DNA of 64,000 bases. Source: Xanthomonas sontii. Lineage in GTDB: Bacteria; Pseudomonadota; Gammaproteobacteria; Xanthomonadales; Xanthomonadaceae. Numbering within the stretch: the first letter of the stretch is position 1; each line of letters starts with the position of its first letter. The stretch is taken from contig NZ_CP132342.1 in NCBI RefSeq assembly GCF_040529055.1, positions 4,834,001-4,898,000 on the forward strand, given 5' to 3'. The notes under the pieces were generated by a model that ran no database searches, was not told the origin of the DNA, and worked only from the letters and a program-made list of their open reading frames with translations. A program made the translations under genes and the position numbers. This document shows, piece by piece, positions 52,977-64,000 of this stretch.

Positions 52977-53351
52977 GAAAAATCCGAACGTAGGCGCGAC
53001 CAACGGAACGGGCCGCAGGCCGGGCATGGAGGGGAGAGAGGCCGTGATCGTGTTCGCGGCGGCGCGCATTGTTGGCGGACGCGGCTGCAATTTGATGACA
53101 ACGATGTCATCTGAAACCAAAGCCTGGCGATTCGGCGCGTTTCCTGCGCAATTCGGCACAACTGCGGCGCTGCGTGCGCCGCGATGCAGGGGTGGCACTC
53201 AGGAGCAAGCGGCGCGTCGGGCGCTCGGGTCAGGTGCGCGTCGTCGCGCGCGCAGGCGATTGCGTCGCCCGTCTGCGGATTGGCGCGGCGCGACCACGCA
53301 GCGACTCCGGCGTGCGACGACGCGAGCGCGCGGCCCACGTCGCGGGCGGCG
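52977..53351. other. 375-nt gap with the TonB receptor promoter region
   Basis: Apart from the palindrome at 53094-53111 nothing stands out. The part next to the alpha/beta-hydrolase stop is GC-rich and holds no supported gene. Confidence 0.5.
53094..53111. promoter_or_regulatory. candidate operator palindrome upstream of the TonB receptor
   Basis: GATGACA and TGTCATC are perfect 7-bp arms around ACGA, 118 bp before the receptor ATG. The TGACA-x4-TGTCA form resembles operators of LacI-family regulators. No such regulator is encoded in the window. Confidence 0.5.
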
Positions 53352-55301
53352 TCAGCGCGGCGCGGCGGCGTCCGCCTGCAATTGCGCGTGCAGGATGCGG
53401 CGGATCTCCAGGATCGCCTGCGGGGTCTCCTGCACGCTGTGGCCGGAGGTGATCACCAGTTCGGAGACCGCGCCCGGCAGATGCGCGCTGCGATACGGCA
53501 CCAAGCCGTCGTCGGAGTCGGCCAGCGGCACCGCCGGATCGCGGCGGGCGATGATGGTGTGGTAGCGCACCGCCGACGAAATCGGCAGGTCCGCCGCCGC
53601 GCGCACGAACGGATCGGTGTCGCGCAGGTTGTCGATGCTGTTGGGCACGCGCACCGGCGCGCCGTCGGGGCCGTCGATCCCCTGCAGCAAGGTGTTCAAG
53701 CGATCGAGCAGCGTCACCGGCAGGCGCACCAGGCGCCCGGCCAGGCGGCCGAGGCGCCCTTCGGCGAAGGTGGTGCCGCGTTGCGGCGCGGCGATGAAGA
53801 TGGCGCGGTCCACCTCCGGCAACGGCGCGAAGCGCAGCAGCGGCTGCAACTGCGCCAGCGCCTGCGGGTCCAGCGGGCGCCGGTCGCCGCGCGCACCGAT
53901 CAGGTCGTTCCACAGCGTGTCGCCGGAGTCGCTGACCAACAGGCGCCCGATCACCCCGCCCATGCTGTGGCCGATCAGGACCATGTGCTGCGAGGCCGGC
54001 GCCTGCCCCTGCGGATCGAAATGGCGCAGGGTCTGCTGCACCAGCGTCTCGATCTGCGCGCGGTTCCAGGCGATCGGCATGTTGGTCGGGTAGTAGACCT
54101 GCCAGATCTGGTAGTGGCGGCGCAGTTGTTCGTCGCCCATCAGTTCGTTGGCGACGTTGACCCAGGCCTCCGGACTGCTGGCCAGGCCGTGCAGCATCAG
54201 GATGATGCGTCGGTCCGGATCGTACGGCTGCATCAGGTACAGATGCGGCTGGTCGATGCCATCCTCGCGGCCGAGCATGGAGCGCAGCGACTGCCGCGCG
54301 AAGCCGGCACGGGCCAGCCACAGGCCATAGGCCGCAGTGAAGTTGGCCGCCAGCGGCAGGCGCTGGCCGTGCACCTCGACCTCGCCATCGCGGTACGGAT
54401 CGTAGGGCGCGACCACCACGCTGCGGGTGTCCAGCACCTGCGCCAGGCTGTCGCCGTCGAAGCGCAGCAGCACCGTGGTCGGCGCATACGGCATCTCGCT
54501 GAACGCGGGCGCGTGCGGGTTTGGCGCGGCCTTGGCGGCCGCCGCCGCGGTCGGATCGCCGACCTTGGACGGCGCGATCTCCGCGACCAGTTCGGCGCCG
54601 AAGCCGTCGCGGCGGTAGGTGCTGCGCAGGCCATCGAAGCGCAGCGTCGACGCCGGCAGCATCGCGTCCGGCCGTGCCACGCCACCCGGCAGGCGGAAGC
54701 TGCCCATGTCCGCGCGCACCTGCCAGCCGGCCGTGCGCAGCGTGTCGTCGTCGTGCAACTCGCCGCTGGCGCTGCCGGCGCGCCAGCGCAGGAACAGCTC
54801 GCCGACCACCTGCTGCACGGCGTAGTTGTAGTAGTCGCGCACCTGGGTCTGCCGGTCCTCGAAGGCGCGCGCACTGGCCGGGCGCTGGGTGTAGAACAGG
54901 TAGGCGTAAGCGTAGCGCGCCGCCTCCAGCCAGGCCTGCAGCGTCGCGTCGTCCAGCGCCCTCGCCTGCCGCGGCGTGCGCACATTGGCCGCATGCACCC
55001 ACAGCTCCGACAGGGTCGCCAGCCGCCGCTCCTGATCCAGCCCCTGCAGGGCGCGCAGCTGCGTGGCGCAGGCCGCAACGTCGGCCTCGCAGGTCTTGGG
55101 GTCGAGCGCGAGCACGCGCAACGTCTCCAGACTGGCATCGCTGAGTTTGCCGGTGCTGAGCACGTCGCCGCGCTGGGTGGCGATGTAGTCGGCAGCGCTG
55201 CGCGACTGCACGCTGACCATCGCACAACCGCTGCCGAGCAGCAGCCCGGCAGCCAGCAGCGCGGTGCCCGCGCACCGCGCAAGACGTAAGTACCGGGTCA
55301 T
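53352..55301 (-). CDS. lipoprotein alpha/beta hydrolase
   Basis: A 649-residue protein with a lipobox (LLLGSGC, Cys26). The N-terminal 330 residues resemble no known domain to me. The C-terminal alpha/beta hydrolase has LMLHGLASSPEAW (about residue 355), the nucleophile elbow GHSMGG (about 437), VPYRS and a late GHSVQ with the likely catalytic His. An esterase or lipase at the cell envelope is inferred. The ATG overlaps the stop of the DUF4105 gene (ATGA), so it is part of the TetR-led unit. Confidence 0.82.
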   Translation of the reverse strand: MTRYLRLARCAGTALLAAGLLLGSGCAMVSVQSRSAADYIATQRGDVLSTGKLSDASLETLRVLALDPKTCEADVAACATQLRALQGLDQERRLATLSELWVHAANVRTPRQARALDDATLQAWLEAARYAYAYLFYTQRPASARAFEDRQTQVRDYYNYAVQQVVGELFLRWRAGSASGELHDDDTLRTAGWQVRADMGSFRLPGGVARPDAMLPASTLRFDGLRSTYRRDGFGAELVAEIAPSKVGDPTAAAAAKAAPNPHAPAFSEMPYAPTTVLLRFDGDSLAQVLDTRSVVVAPYDPYRDGEVEVHGQRLPLAANFTAAYGLWLARAGFARQSLRSMLGREDGIDQPHLYLMQPYDPDRRIILMLHGLASSPEAWVNVANELMGDEQLRRHYQIWQVYYPTNMPIAWNRAQIETLVQQTLRHFDPQGQAPASQHMVLIGHSMGGVIGRLLVSDSGDTLWNDLIGARGDRRPLDPQALAQLQPLLRFAPLPEVDRAIFIAAPQRGTTFAEGRLGRLAGRLVRLPVTLLDRLNTLLQGIDGPDGAPVRVPNSIDNLRDTDPFVRAAADLPISSAVRYHTIIARRDPAVPLADSDDGLVPYRSAHLPGAVSELVITSGHSVQETPQAILEIRRILHAQLQADAAAPR

Positions 55302-56341
55302 GGCGCGACGGCGGGATCGTCGCCGGGAATGCCGGCGCGGATGCGCGTGGAGAAGTCGTCGCCAACGCCAGCCGCGCGCGCGCGTTCGCCGATGCGGCCG
55401 CGCGCGCGCAGCGTGGCCAGGCTGTAGCCGGGCACGAAGCCGTGCTGCGCATAGACGTAGGACGGCAGGTAGCCGGACAGCAGCAGGCGCACATCGAGCG
55501 GCAGCGCCGGATCGAGCTTGCGCGCCAGTTCGAACACGATGGTGGTGCAGTTGCTGGTGGCGGTGTTGTAGAACCGCGGCGTGCGCTGCAGTTGCTGCGC
55601 CCGCGCCACGTAGCCCAGGAACAGCTGGCGCAGTTGCGCACGCGACAGGTTGAGCCGGTACAGATAGACGTCCTCGCCGCGCACGTTGCTGCGCACCGCC
55701 AGGATGTCGCGTTCGTCGGCGGCCACCATCACCTGCTCGAAATTGCGGAAGAACCCGGCCAGCGCCGAGAACGCCTCGCCGCGCTCCTTGCGGATCTCCA
55801 GCGAGAACACCACGCGACGGCCGTCGTCGAAGCCGAACGAGACCAGGGTGTGGGCGATCGCCGGCCCCATCCAGTACGACAGCGCCAGGTCCGCCGAGGC
55901 CAGACGCTCCAGGTCGTAGCGGCGCGTCTCCCAGCGCGGGGTGTAGTCGTGGTCGCTGCGCCAGGCGAAATTGCGCACGTTGTGCAGGGTCACCACGTGC
56001 CCGTCCACCTGCGGCTGCAGCAGTTGCGCGACATCGTCGGCCCAGTCGCGGTTCTGCTGCGGCTGCAGCGCCGACCAGCCCACCGCCATGCCGGCGCAGC
56101 CGACCGCGAACAGCAGCGGCAGCACGCGGTACTCGCGCGGATGCCGCAGGCCCCACAGCGCCGCGCCGCCCAAGGCGGCCCACAGCAGCGCCGAGCCGTA
56201 GCGCACCACCGCGCCGGTATGCGGCAGATAGCTCAGGAACAGCGCGCCCCACAGGCTGGCGCCGAGCACCGCCAGCATCGCCAGTGCGCGCGCCAGCCGC
56301 CATGGCCAGGCGCGTCGACGCGCGGCGCCGTCGGCGCTCAC
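55298..56341 (-). CDS. DUF4105 membrane protein
   Basis: A 347-residue protein with three N-terminal membrane helices (about residues 13-90). A soluble DUF4105 domain follows with ETRRYDLERLASADLALSYW and TATSNCTTIVFELARKL. The conserved Asn-Cys-Thr-Thr group is reminiscent of a cysteine-based active site. Function unknown. The GTG at 56341 overlaps the tetR stop (GTGA), and its own stop overlaps the hydrolase ATG, so all three are tightly coupled. Confidence 0.8.
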   Translation of the reverse strand: MSADGAARRRAWPWRLARALAMLAVLGASLWGALFLSYLPHTGAVVRYGSALLWAALGGAALWGLRHPREYRVLPLLFAVGCAGMAVGWSALQPQQNRDWADDVAQLLQPQVDGHVVTLHNVRNFAWRSDHDYTPRWETRRYDLERLASADLALSYWMGPAIAHTLVSFGFDDGRRVVFSLEIRKERGEAFSALAGFFRNFEQVMVAADERDILAVRSNVRGEDVYLYRLNLSRAQLRQLFLGYVARAQQLQRTPRFYNTATSNCTTIVFELARKLDPALPLDVRLLLSGYLPSYVYAQHGFVPGYSLATLRARGRIGERARAAGVGDDFSTRIRAGIPGDDPAVAP

Positions 56342-56904
56342 AACTCGGCCGCCGCCGCGGGCGTGGCCAGGGCGTGGCACAGCAGGCGGCAACAACGCTG
56401 CGCCAGCGCCTTGCGTTCGGCCTCGTCGCTGCCGCGCTGGCAGGCGCCGAGCATGTCCATCGCCAGGGCCAGGTCCTGCTCGCCCAGGTCCGCGCGGCAC
56501 AGGCCGGCGGCGATCGCACGCTGCAGGTACGGCAGCAGGATCGCCATCGCCCGTGTATGCGCCGCGGCGATCGTCGGATGCTCGCGCGGCATCGACCGCC
56601 AGTAGTCGGCCAGCGGCGCCGACATCGCGATGTGTTCGGCGACGTCGTCCATCAGCAGGAACAGCCCGTCCGGCCGCGTACCGATCTCGCGCGCGCAGCC
56701 CTCCAGGCCGTCGAGGCCGCGTTCCAGCAGGGCGGCCATCAGTTCGGTGCGGTCGGCGAAATGGCGGTATAGGGTGGCGCGGCCGAGGCCGGCGCGCTCC
56801 ACCACCAGTTCCAGCGGCGCCAGCACGCCGTGCGCGCAGAACACCTCGTCGGCGGCGTCCAGCAACAGGCGGCGGCGGTGGGCGGTATCGGCTCGCATTT
56901 CCAT
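56338..56904 (-). CDS. TetR-family transcriptional regulator
   Basis: A repressor of about 188 residues. The N-terminal helix-turn-helix reads LELVVERAGLGRATLYRHFADRTEL (about residues 32-56), preceded by RRRLLLDAADEVFCAHG. The ligand domain is helical and rich in Ala, Leu and Met. ATGs at 56913, 56904 and 56898 are possible; 56904 is favoured because a GATAAT -10 lies 7 nt upstream. Palindromes over the promoter suggest autoregulation together with the overlapping DUF4105 and hydrolase genes. Confidence 0.87.
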   Translation of the reverse strand: MEMRADTAHRRRLLLDAADEVFCAHGVLAPLELVVERAGLGRATLYRHFADRTELMAALLERGLDGLEGCAREIGTRPDGLFLLMDDVAEHIAMSAPLADYWRSMPREHPTIAAAHTRAMAILLPYLQRAIAAGLCRADLGEQDLALAMDMLGACQRGSDEAERKALAQRCCRLLCHALATPAAAAEL

Positions 56905-56911
56905 GCGCGGC

Positions 56912-56917
56912 ATTATC
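56912..56917 (-). promoter_or_regulatory. candidate -10 of tetR, leaderless layout
   Basis: GATAAT ends 7 nt before the ATG at 56904 on the minus strand. It touches the operator palindrome. Confidence 0.4.
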
Positions 56918-56942
56918 GGACAATTTTGTCCGCTTGCAAGCG
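56917..56942. promoter_or_regulatory. twin palindromes at the tetR promoter, likely operator
   Basis: CGGACAA-TT-TTGTCCG (56917-56932) has perfect 7-bp arms, and CGCTTGCAAGCG (56931-56942) is a perfect 12-bp palindrome sharing two bases with it. They cover the -35 to -10 region, where a TetR dimer would block transcription. Confidence 0.65.
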
Positions 56943-56996
56943 GATCACGGTCGGCCGCCGCCGGTACCCACCGGCGGCGCCCTGGAAGCACTGGGC

Positions 56997-59711
56997 TCAG
57001 CCGGTGTTCTGCACGCCCTGGGCGACGCCGTTGACGCAGGCCACCAGCGCCCGCAGCAATTCCTCGTCTTCGCCGTCGGTGGCACGCCAGCGCTGCAGCA
57101 GGTCCACCTGCAGCACGCTGATGGGGTCGATGTACGGATTGCGCAGGCGGATCGACAAGGCCAGGCGCGGATCGTGCTGCAGCAGCGACGACTGCCCGGT
57201 CAGCGCCTTCACCCAGCCCTTGGTCAGCGCCAGTTCGTCGCGGATGCGCGGGAAGAAGCGCGCGTGCAGCGGCCCGGACAGGCGCGAGAACATCTCGGCG
57301 ATGTTGAGGTCGCCCTTGGACAGGACCATGGCGATGTCGTCGAGGAAGGTGCGGAAGAACGGCCAGTCCGCGGCCATCGCGCGCAGCGCGTCCTCGTGGC
57401 CGGCGTCCACCGCCGCCTGCAGGCCGCTGCCCACGCCGTACCAGCCCGGGATCACCGCGCGCGCCTGGCTCCAGGCGAATACCCAGGGAATCGCCCGCAG
57501 GTTGGACAGCGCCGCATCCTGGCCGAGCCGCCGCGACGGCCGCGAGCCCAGGGTCATGCGCTCGATCACGTCGATCGGCGTGGCCAGGCGGAAATAGCGC
57601 ATGAACTCGGCATCGCCGACGAAGCCGCGGTACGCCTGGCTGCTGTGCTCGGCGACCAGGTCCATCACCGGCCGCCAGCCGGCCTCGCGCGCATCGGCCG
57701 CACGCGGGCGCAGGCTCGACAGCAGCACCGCGCCGGTCATCTGTTCGAGCGAACGCAGCGCCAGCGCGCGGATGCCGTACTTGCGGTGGATCACCTCGCC
57801 CTGCTCGGTCACGCGCAGGCGCCCGTCGACGCTGCCGCGCGGCGCCGCCTCCAGCGCGCGCGTGGTCTTGCCGCCGCCGCGCACGATCGAGCCGCCGCGG
57901 CCGTGGAAGAAGGTCAGGCGGATGCCCAGTTCGGCCGCCGCCTCCAGCAGCTCCACCTGCGCGCGCTGCAGGCCCCAGCGCGAGGCGGCGATGCCGCCGT
58001 CCTTGCCGCTGTCGGAATAGCCGAGCATCACCATCTGCACGTCGTCGCGCGCGGCCAGGTGGCGGCGGTAGACCGGGTCGGCCAGCAGGTCGCGCAGGGT
58101 CGCGGTGCCGCCGCGCAGGTCGTCCACGGTCTCGAACAGCGGCACGATGTCCAGCGGCACCGCGCCGTCGGCATCGACCAGGCCGCCGCGGCGCGCCAGC
58201 GCCAGCACGGTCAGCACGTCGGCGCGGTCGTGCGCCATCGAGATGATGTAGCTGCCCAGCGCATCGGCGCCGTGCCGCGCGCGCGCATCGGCGAGCGCGG
58301 CGAACACCGCGTCCAGCCGCGCATTGCCTTCGTCGTCGGCCGCCGGCAGCGCCTGTTCGCCGCTGGCGTAGGGGCCGAGCAGGCCTGCGCGCGCTTCCAC
58401 CGCGCGCGCGTCCCAGTCCTGCGTGTCCAGCGCGGCGGCGACCGCGCGCGCGTGCACGCTGGACTCCTGGCGCACGTCCAGCCGCGCCAGGTGGAAGCCG
58501 AAGCTGCGCACCCGCCACAGCAGGCGCCGCACCGCGAACCAGCCGGCGTGCAGGCCCTTGTTGGCCTGCAGGCTGTCCAGGATCAACTGCAGATCGCTTT
58601 CCAGTTCGGCCGGCGCGGCATAGGCACCGGGCGCGTCGTCCAGGGTCGCCTGCAGGCGCGCGCGCATCAGATCGTTGAGCAGGCGGTACGGCATGTCGCC
58701 ATGGCGCGGCCGCGAGCGCGCCGCGGCCTCCGGCAGCAGTTGCCGGTAACGCTCCAGTTGCTCCAGCAGCGGCGCGCTCACCGCGACCAGGGTGGTCGAC
58801 TGGCTGAGCAGGCTGGCGAGCTGCCACAGTTCCTTCAGATAGCGCTCCAGCACCGCACGCCGCTGCGCGTCGAGGGTGGCGGTGATGGTGGCGGCATCGA
58901 CGTTGGGGTTGCCGTCCATGTCGCCGCCGACCCAGGTGCCGAAGCGCAGCAGACGCGGCAGGCTCAGCGCCTGCCCGTAGGTCTGCTCGATGGCGTGCTC
59001 CAGGGTCTCGTACATCACCGGGATCACCCGGTACAGCACCTGGGTCAGGTAGAAGCCGACATGCTCGCGCTCGTCCTCCACGGTGGGACGCACTGGCGAG
59101 GAATCGGCGGTCTGCCACGAGGCGGTCAGCGCCATGCGGAAGCGCGCCGCGTCGGTGGCGCGCTCGCCCGGGGTGCGCAGGCCGTCGAGGTTGTCGACCA
59201 GGCTGGCCACCATCAACTGTTCCTTCTCCAGCAGCGCGCGCCGCACCGCCTCGGTCGGGTGCGCGGTGAACACCGGCTCCACGTCGATGCGCGGCAGCCA
59301 GTCGCGCAGTTCGTCGATGCCGACGCCCTGCGCCTTGAGCCGGCGCAAGGCATCGAGCAGGCCGTCCGGCTGCGGCGTGTCGGCGCTGCTGCGCTGGTAG
59401 TCGCGGCGGCGGCGGATGCGGTGCACGCGCTCGGCGATGTTGACCACCTGGAAATACGTGCTGAAGGCGCGCACCAGCGCTTCGGCATCGCGCGGTGCGC
59501 GGCCGGCGAGTTGCTCGCTCAGCGAGGACAGCGGCGCGGCGCGCTCGCGGCGCGCGATCGCGGTGGTGCGGATGCGTTCGATCTCGTCGAGGAACTGCGC
59601 CGAGACCTGTTCGGCGAGCAGGTCGCCCACCAGGGCGCCGAGGCGGCGCACGTCGTCGCGCAGGGGAAGGTCGGGTGTGGCGAAGACGATGCTGCTGCGG
59701 GACTCGTTCAT
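56997..59711 (-). CDS. ppc: phosphoenolpyruvate carboxylase
   Basis: Ppc carboxylates phosphoenolpyruvate to oxaloacetate, refilling the TCA cycle. From the ATG at 59711 ([14 protein letters not shown]) the length is 904 residues, as in other Xanthomonas Ppc. The sequence shows [12 protein letters not shown] with catalytic His, [22 protein letters not shown] and the [11 protein letters not shown] loop, and ends in QNTG as the family does. A gap of 160 nt separates it from the S9 peptidase upstream. Confidence 0.94.
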   Translation of the reverse strand: MNESRSSIVFATPDLPLRDDVRRLGALVGDLLAEQVSAQFLDEIERIRTTAIARRERAAPLSSLSEQLAGRAPRDAEALVRAFSTYFQVVNIAERVHRIRRRRDYQRSSADTPQPDGLLDALRRLKAQGVGIDELRDWLPRIDVEPVFTAHPTEAVRRALLEKEQLMVASLVDNLDGLRTPGERATDAARFRMALTASWQTADSSPVRPTVEDEREHVGFYLTQVLYRVIPVMYETLEHAIEQTYGQALSLPRLLRFGTWVGGDMDGNPNVDAATITATLDAQRRAVLERYLKELWQLASLLSQSTTLVAVSAPLLEQLERYRQLLPEAAARSRPRHGDMPYRLLNDLMRARLQATLDDAPGAYAAPAELESDLQLILDSLQANKGLHAGWFAVRRLLWRVRSFGFHLARLDVRQESSVHARAVAAALDTQDWDARAVEARAGLLGPYASGEQALPAADDEGNARLDAVFAALADARARHGADALGSYIISMAHDRADVLTVLALARRGGLVDADGAVPLDIVPLFETVDDLRGGTATLRDLLADPVYRRHLAARDDVQMVMLGYSDSGKDGGIAASRWGLQRAQVELLEAAAELGIRLTFFHGRGGSIVRGGGKTTRALEAAPRGSVDGRLRVTEQGEVIHRKYGIRALALRSLEQMTGAVLLSSLRPRAADAREAGWRPVMDLVAEHSSQAYRGFVGDAEFMRYFRLATPIDVIERMTLGSRPSRRLGQDAALSNLRAIPWVFAWSQARAVIPGWYGVGSGLQAAVDAGHEDALRAMAADWPFFRTFLDDIAMVLSKGDLNIAEMFSRLSGPLHARFFPRIRDELALTKGWVKALTGQSSLLQHDPRLALSIRLRNPYIDPISVLQVDLLQRWRATDGEDEELLRALVACVNGVAQGVQNTG

Positions 59712-59871
59712 CGGGAAACGCATGGCTCGGCAGTGGGGGCGCCGCAAGCCTAACCGAAAAGGGAGTGCGTTCCCGTCGGCCGCACGACGGTTTCAAAGCG
59801 AACCATTTGCACTGCACAGCAGCGCCCTGCGCCACGGCGGCACGCACGTGCGGCCGTGGCGCAGGCGCGGC

Positions 59872-62412
59872 TCAGCGCGGCGTGGCGCCTGCCGCAGCCG
59901 GCGTGGACGTCGGCGTGGGCGCCGGTCCCAGATAGGTGCGCAGCCAGCGCTCGCTCTCGGCCAGCATCTGCAGCACCGACTCGCGCGCGCGGTAGGCATG
60001 CGCCTCGTTGGGCAGCATCACCAGCCGCGCGGTGCCGCCGTTGCCCTTGATCGCCGCGTACATGCGCTCGCTCTGGATCGGGAAGGTGCCGGAGTTGTTG
60101 TCCTCGGCGCCGTGGATCAGCAGCAGCGGATCCTTGATCCGGTCGGCGTAGTTGAACGGCGACATCGCCTGGTACACCGGCTGCGCCTGCCAGTAGGTGC
60201 GCTCCTCGGACTGGAAGCCGAACGGGGTCAGCGAGCGGTTGTAGGCGCCGCTGCGGGCGATGCCGGCCTTGAACAGGCGGGTGTGCGCGAGCAGGTTGGC
60301 GGTCATGAAAGCGCCGTAGGAATGCCCGCCGATGGCGATGCGGTTGCGATCGGCGACGCCGCGACGCACCACCTCGTCCACCGCCGCCTGCGCATCGGCG
60401 ACCAGTTGCTCGATGTAGGTGTCGTTGGGTTCGCGCGCACCCTCGCCGACGATCGGCATCGACGGATCGTTGAGCACCGCATAGCCCAGCGCCAGGAACG
60501 CCTGCGGGCCCCAGTAGCCGATCGCGTTGAAGCGGTACGGCGAATCGGTGACCTGGCTGGCGGCGTCGGCGGATTTGAACTCGCCCGGGTAGGCCCACAT
60601 CAGCATCGGCAGCGGGCCGTCGCGCTTGGCGTCGTAGCCCGGCGGCAGCAGCAGGGTCGCGGTCAGCTCCACCCCGTCCTTGCGCCGATAGCGGATCTGC
60701 TCCTTGTGCACGTCGCGCAACTGCGGCGTGGGATGGGTGAAATGGGTCAGCGCCACCGGCTCCGCGTTCGCAGCGTCGAGCCGGTAGAAATTGCGCGGCT
60801 CCTGCGGCGTCTCGCGGGTGATCAGCAGGCGCTGGCCACTGGCGTCGAGCAAGGCCTGCGGCACCGCGTGATACGGCGCCTGCGACTGGAACAGGCGCGT
60901 GCTTTTCCGCGTGTCCAGATCGTAGCGATCCAGGAACGGCCGATCGCCCTGCGGGGAGGCGCCTTCGCCGCGCAGGAACAGGCTGTGGCCGTCGGCGGCG
61001 ATCAACAGGCGCGGGTTGCCGGCCGCATCGCGCTCCGTCACCGGCGTGCCCGGATCCGCGTAGCGGTCCTCCTGCGAACGCTCTACCAGCAGCTGCGGCG
61101 CCTGCGCGGGATGGTCCGGGGCCACACGCCATTGTCTGGTCTGGCGCGTCTTCCACCAGAACTCGTCGATCAGCGCCAGGTCGCCGCGGCCCCAGGCGAT
61201 GCCGGCGAAGCGCGACTGCAGGCGCGCCAGCGTTACCGGCGGTGTCTTGAACGGCGCCGCCTGCATCAGCACCGCGTCGCGCACCGCCGCCTCGCGCGCC
61301 GGATCGCCACCGTCCTGGGCCTCGGCCCAGACCAGGGTGGCTGGGGCGTCGCTGCGCCAGTCGATATCGCGCACGCCGGTGCGCACCGCATCGTTGCCGG
61401 TCGGCAGGCCTTCCACCAGCGGCAGCTGCGCCACCGTGTGCACCGGCTTGCCGGCGCGGTCCAGCACCTCGATGGTGCGCGGGAAGCCGCTGGCCGGCAC
61501 CAGGTAGGAGAACGGCCGCTGCAGGCGCTGCGCCAGCAGATAACGGCCGTCCGGCGACGGCGCCAGCGACAGATACAGGTCGGGAGACGCGATGCGCTGC
61601 ATCCGCCCGTCGACGTCGACCAGCGCCGGCTGCGCGCGTAGTTGATCGTCGAACTGGCGCGCGTCGGCCTCGTTCTTCAGCAGGTCCTGGTAGGTGCGCA
61701 AGGCGGTGGCCCCGCCACCGGCGGTCTGCTGCACCGCCGGCCCGGTCGGCACCGCGTCGGCGGGCGGCGCCGCGCCCTGCGCCTGCGGCTGCAGCAACAC
61801 CAGCAGTTGGCGGCTGTCGGGCATCCACGCATAGCCCTCGCCGGACACCGTGTTGAGCCGCTCGGCGACACGTCGCGCCCGCCGCGCGGCGATGTCCACC
61901 ACCCACAGTTCGTTGGCGCCGCTGCGCCCGTCGACCCGGTTGAAGGCCAGATGCCGCTGGTCCGGCGCCCAGGCCATGCCGGCGATCGACAGCGGCGACG
62001 GCAGGCCCTCGATCTGCAGCTCGCTGCCGTCGGCGATGCGCAGCAGCCACAGCTTGTCGCCGAAGGCGAAGCGACTCTGCGAGCGGGTGCGCGGATGGAT
62101 GCGCAGCCCGGCCAGCTTGAGTTCCGGCTGCGCGACCTGGGCGATGCCGGGCAGCGCAGGCAACTGCAGCATCGCCGCCAGATCGCGCCGCGGGCTCAAC
62201 GACAACTGCGGCGGTCGCGGCGCATCGACGATGGCCTGCAGTGGCGCCGACGGCAGTTGGTAGCCGCTGTCCGCAGGATCGGCGGCGGCAGCCGCCGCAG
62301 GTGCCGAGGCCGCGTTGGCGGCGGCGCTGCCGGCCGCGGCCAGGGCCGCGCACAGCAGGCCGCAGACCGGCCTGGCGACACGGCGGCGCCCGCGCACTGT
62401 GATCTGGTTCAT
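59872..62412 (-). CDS. S9-family serine peptidase, glutamyl-endopeptidase-like
   Basis: An 846-residue prolyl-oligopeptidase-class enzyme with a signal peptide ending around residue 38. The N-terminal two-thirds is a beta-propeller ([30 protein letters not shown]). The C-terminal alpha/beta hydrolase has the nucleophile in GGHSYGAF (Ser698), Asp in HGAEDNN (about 771) and His in NEAHAYRAR (about 805). The form of these motifs resembles the bacterial homologues of plant chloroplast glutamyl endopeptidase. The ATG at 62412 has GGGGAAGAG upstream. Confidence 0.85.
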   Translation of the reverse strand: MNQITVRGRRRVARPVCGLLCAALAAAGSAAANAASAPAAAAAADPADSGYQLPSAPLQAIVDAPRPPQLSLSPRRDLAAMLQLPALPGIAQVAQPELKLAGLRIHPRTRSQSRFAFGDKLWLLRIADGSELQIEGLPSPLSIAGMAWAPDQRHLAFNRVDGRSGANELWVVDIAARRARRVAERLNTVSGEGYAWMPDSRQLLVLLQPQAQGAAPPADAVPTGPAVQQTAGGGATALRTYQDLLKNEADARQFDDQLRAQPALVDVDGRMQRIASPDLYLSLAPSPDGRYLLAQRLQRPFSYLVPASGFPRTIEVLDRAGKPVHTVAQLPLVEGLPTGNDAVRTGVRDIDWRSDAPATLVWAEAQDGGDPAREAAVRDAVLMQAAPFKTPPVTLARLQSRFAGIAWGRGDLALIDEFWWKTRQTRQWRVAPDHPAQAPQLLVERSQEDRYADPGTPVTERDAAGNPRLLIAADGHSLFLRGEGASPQGDRPFLDRYDLDTRKSTRLFQSQAPYHAVPQALLDASGQRLLITRETPQEPRNFYRLDAANAEPVALTHFTHPTPQLRDVHKEQIRYRRKDGVELTATLLLPPGYDAKRDGPLPMLMWAYPGEFKSADAASQVTDSPYRFNAIGYWGPQAFLALGYAVLNDPSMPIVGEGAREPNDTYIEQLVADAQAAVDEVVRRGVADRNRIAIGGHSYGAFMTANLLAHTRLFKAGIARSGAYNRSLTPFGFQSEERTYWQAQPVYQAMSPFNYADRIKDPLLLIHGAEDNNSGTFPIQSERMYAAIKGNGGTARLVMLPNEAHAYRARESVLQMLAESERWLRTYLGPAPTPTSTPAAAGATPR

Positions 62413-62548
62413 CTCTTCCCCTTTCCTTCGCATCGATCGAACCAGCGACGGTAGCAGGGCCGGCGCGTCCCGCCCCCTGTCGATGGTTGGGCTTGGGCAT
62501 GCCATTGCCCGCCCCGACCCGCGTTCAAGCGCCACACGCGGCAGCCGC

Positions 62549-62554
62549 TATAAT
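62549..62554 (+). promoter_or_regulatory. candidate -10 (TATAAT) of the ahcY promoter
   Basis: A perfect TATAAT lies about 12 nt before the riboswitch aptamer. The upstream TTCAAG at 62524 is a poor -35 at 19 nt. Confidence 0.6.
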
Positions 62555-62566
62555 CGGTTACCCCTT

Positions 62567-62662
62567 GCGCCGAGGGGCGCTGCGACCGGATCGAGACAGG
62601 ATTCTCCGTCTCCAGATCCGGCCAGGCTCGGCGCGAGGCTTGAGCGACAACGGCGCCCGGAC
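62567..62662 (+). ncRNA. S-adenosylhomocysteine (SAH) riboswitch
   Basis: The ahcY leader carries the conserved blocks of the SAH aptamer: GCCGAGGGGCGCTGCGACC at the 5' end, GCCAGGCTCGGCGC in the middle and ACAACGGCGCCC at the 3' end, with a variable hairpin arm between the first two. GAGGGGCGC and ACGGCGCCC provide the long-range pairing. In the family, SAH binding raises expression of recycling genes such as ahcY; it ends about 37 nt before the ATG. Confidence 0.88.
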
Positions 62663-62698
62663 TTCGCGAGTTTCTCGCCATTGACCGGAGCTTTATCG

Positions 62699-64000
<1,302 letters not shown>

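Overview
The window is GC-rich chromosomal DNA from a gammaproteobacterium of the Xanthomonadaceae, most likely Xanthomonas or a close relative. This rests on recalled similarity of the encoded proteins (LptD, SurA, Lgt, Ppc, MetK), on the gene order, on REP-like palindromes, and on an AhcY gene led by an SAH riboswitch. No rRNA, tRNA, CRISPR array, prophage or insertion sequence was recognised. Nearly all of the window is core genome; the accessory part lies between about 36.3 and 43 kb.

Layout. 0-2.4 kb (minus): two overlapping ubiquinone flavin hydroxylases. 2.5-4.6 kb (plus): a BtuM-like cobalamin transporter, a PduO-type cobalamin adenosyltransferase and a histone-deacetylase-family enzyme. 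4.8-12.0 kb (plus): lptD-surA-pdxA-rsmA-apaG-apaH, the envelope-biogenesis cluster also known from E. coli. Facing it on the minus strand, beyond a REP doublet, is lgt-thyA-folA. 14.5-15.2 kb: a five-copy 79-bp tandem repeat and two REP doublets. 15.2-18.6 kb (minus): dgkA, terC-like, lemA and two TPM-domain genes. 18.8-22.4 kb: an SGNH hydrolase, a two-component system and tesA. 22.4-25.6 kb: a YbbA/YbbP-type ABC exporter divergent from tesA. 25.8-30.0 kb (minus): a Fur-box-led haem-uptake unit (hemP, TonB receptor, two accessory genes). 30.2-36.3 kb: aldo/keto reductase, nucleoside transporter, PfkB sugar kinase, a DUF4893-like protein, dusB and a methyltransferase.

36.3-40.7 kb holds a degraded tandem duplication of a three-gene cassette: a membrane hydrolase, a secreted protein of unknown function, and a small cysteine-containing secreted protein in divergent orientation. 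The right copy is intact. In the left copy only the secreted-protein gene survives; its two neighbours are remnants. This is the least explained part of the window. It is followed by a TPR-membrane-PAS protein with no recognised output domain.

43.4-47.3 kb: an LpxH-like phosphoesterase overlapping an OlsF-type bifunctional acyltransferase (both minus), then metK (plus). 47.8-53.0 kb (minus): a TonB receptor, a PI-PLC-like enzyme and a histidine phosphatase of phytase type, together a plausible inositol-phosphate scavenging unit. 53.4-56.9 kb (minus): a TetR regulator overlapping a DUF4105 protein and a lipoprotein alpha/beta hydrolase, with palindromic operators at the TetR promoter. 57.0-64.0 kb: ppc, an S9 peptidase and the 5' part of ahcY. 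metK and ahcY place two steps of the methyl cycle here; only ahcY shows a riboswitch.
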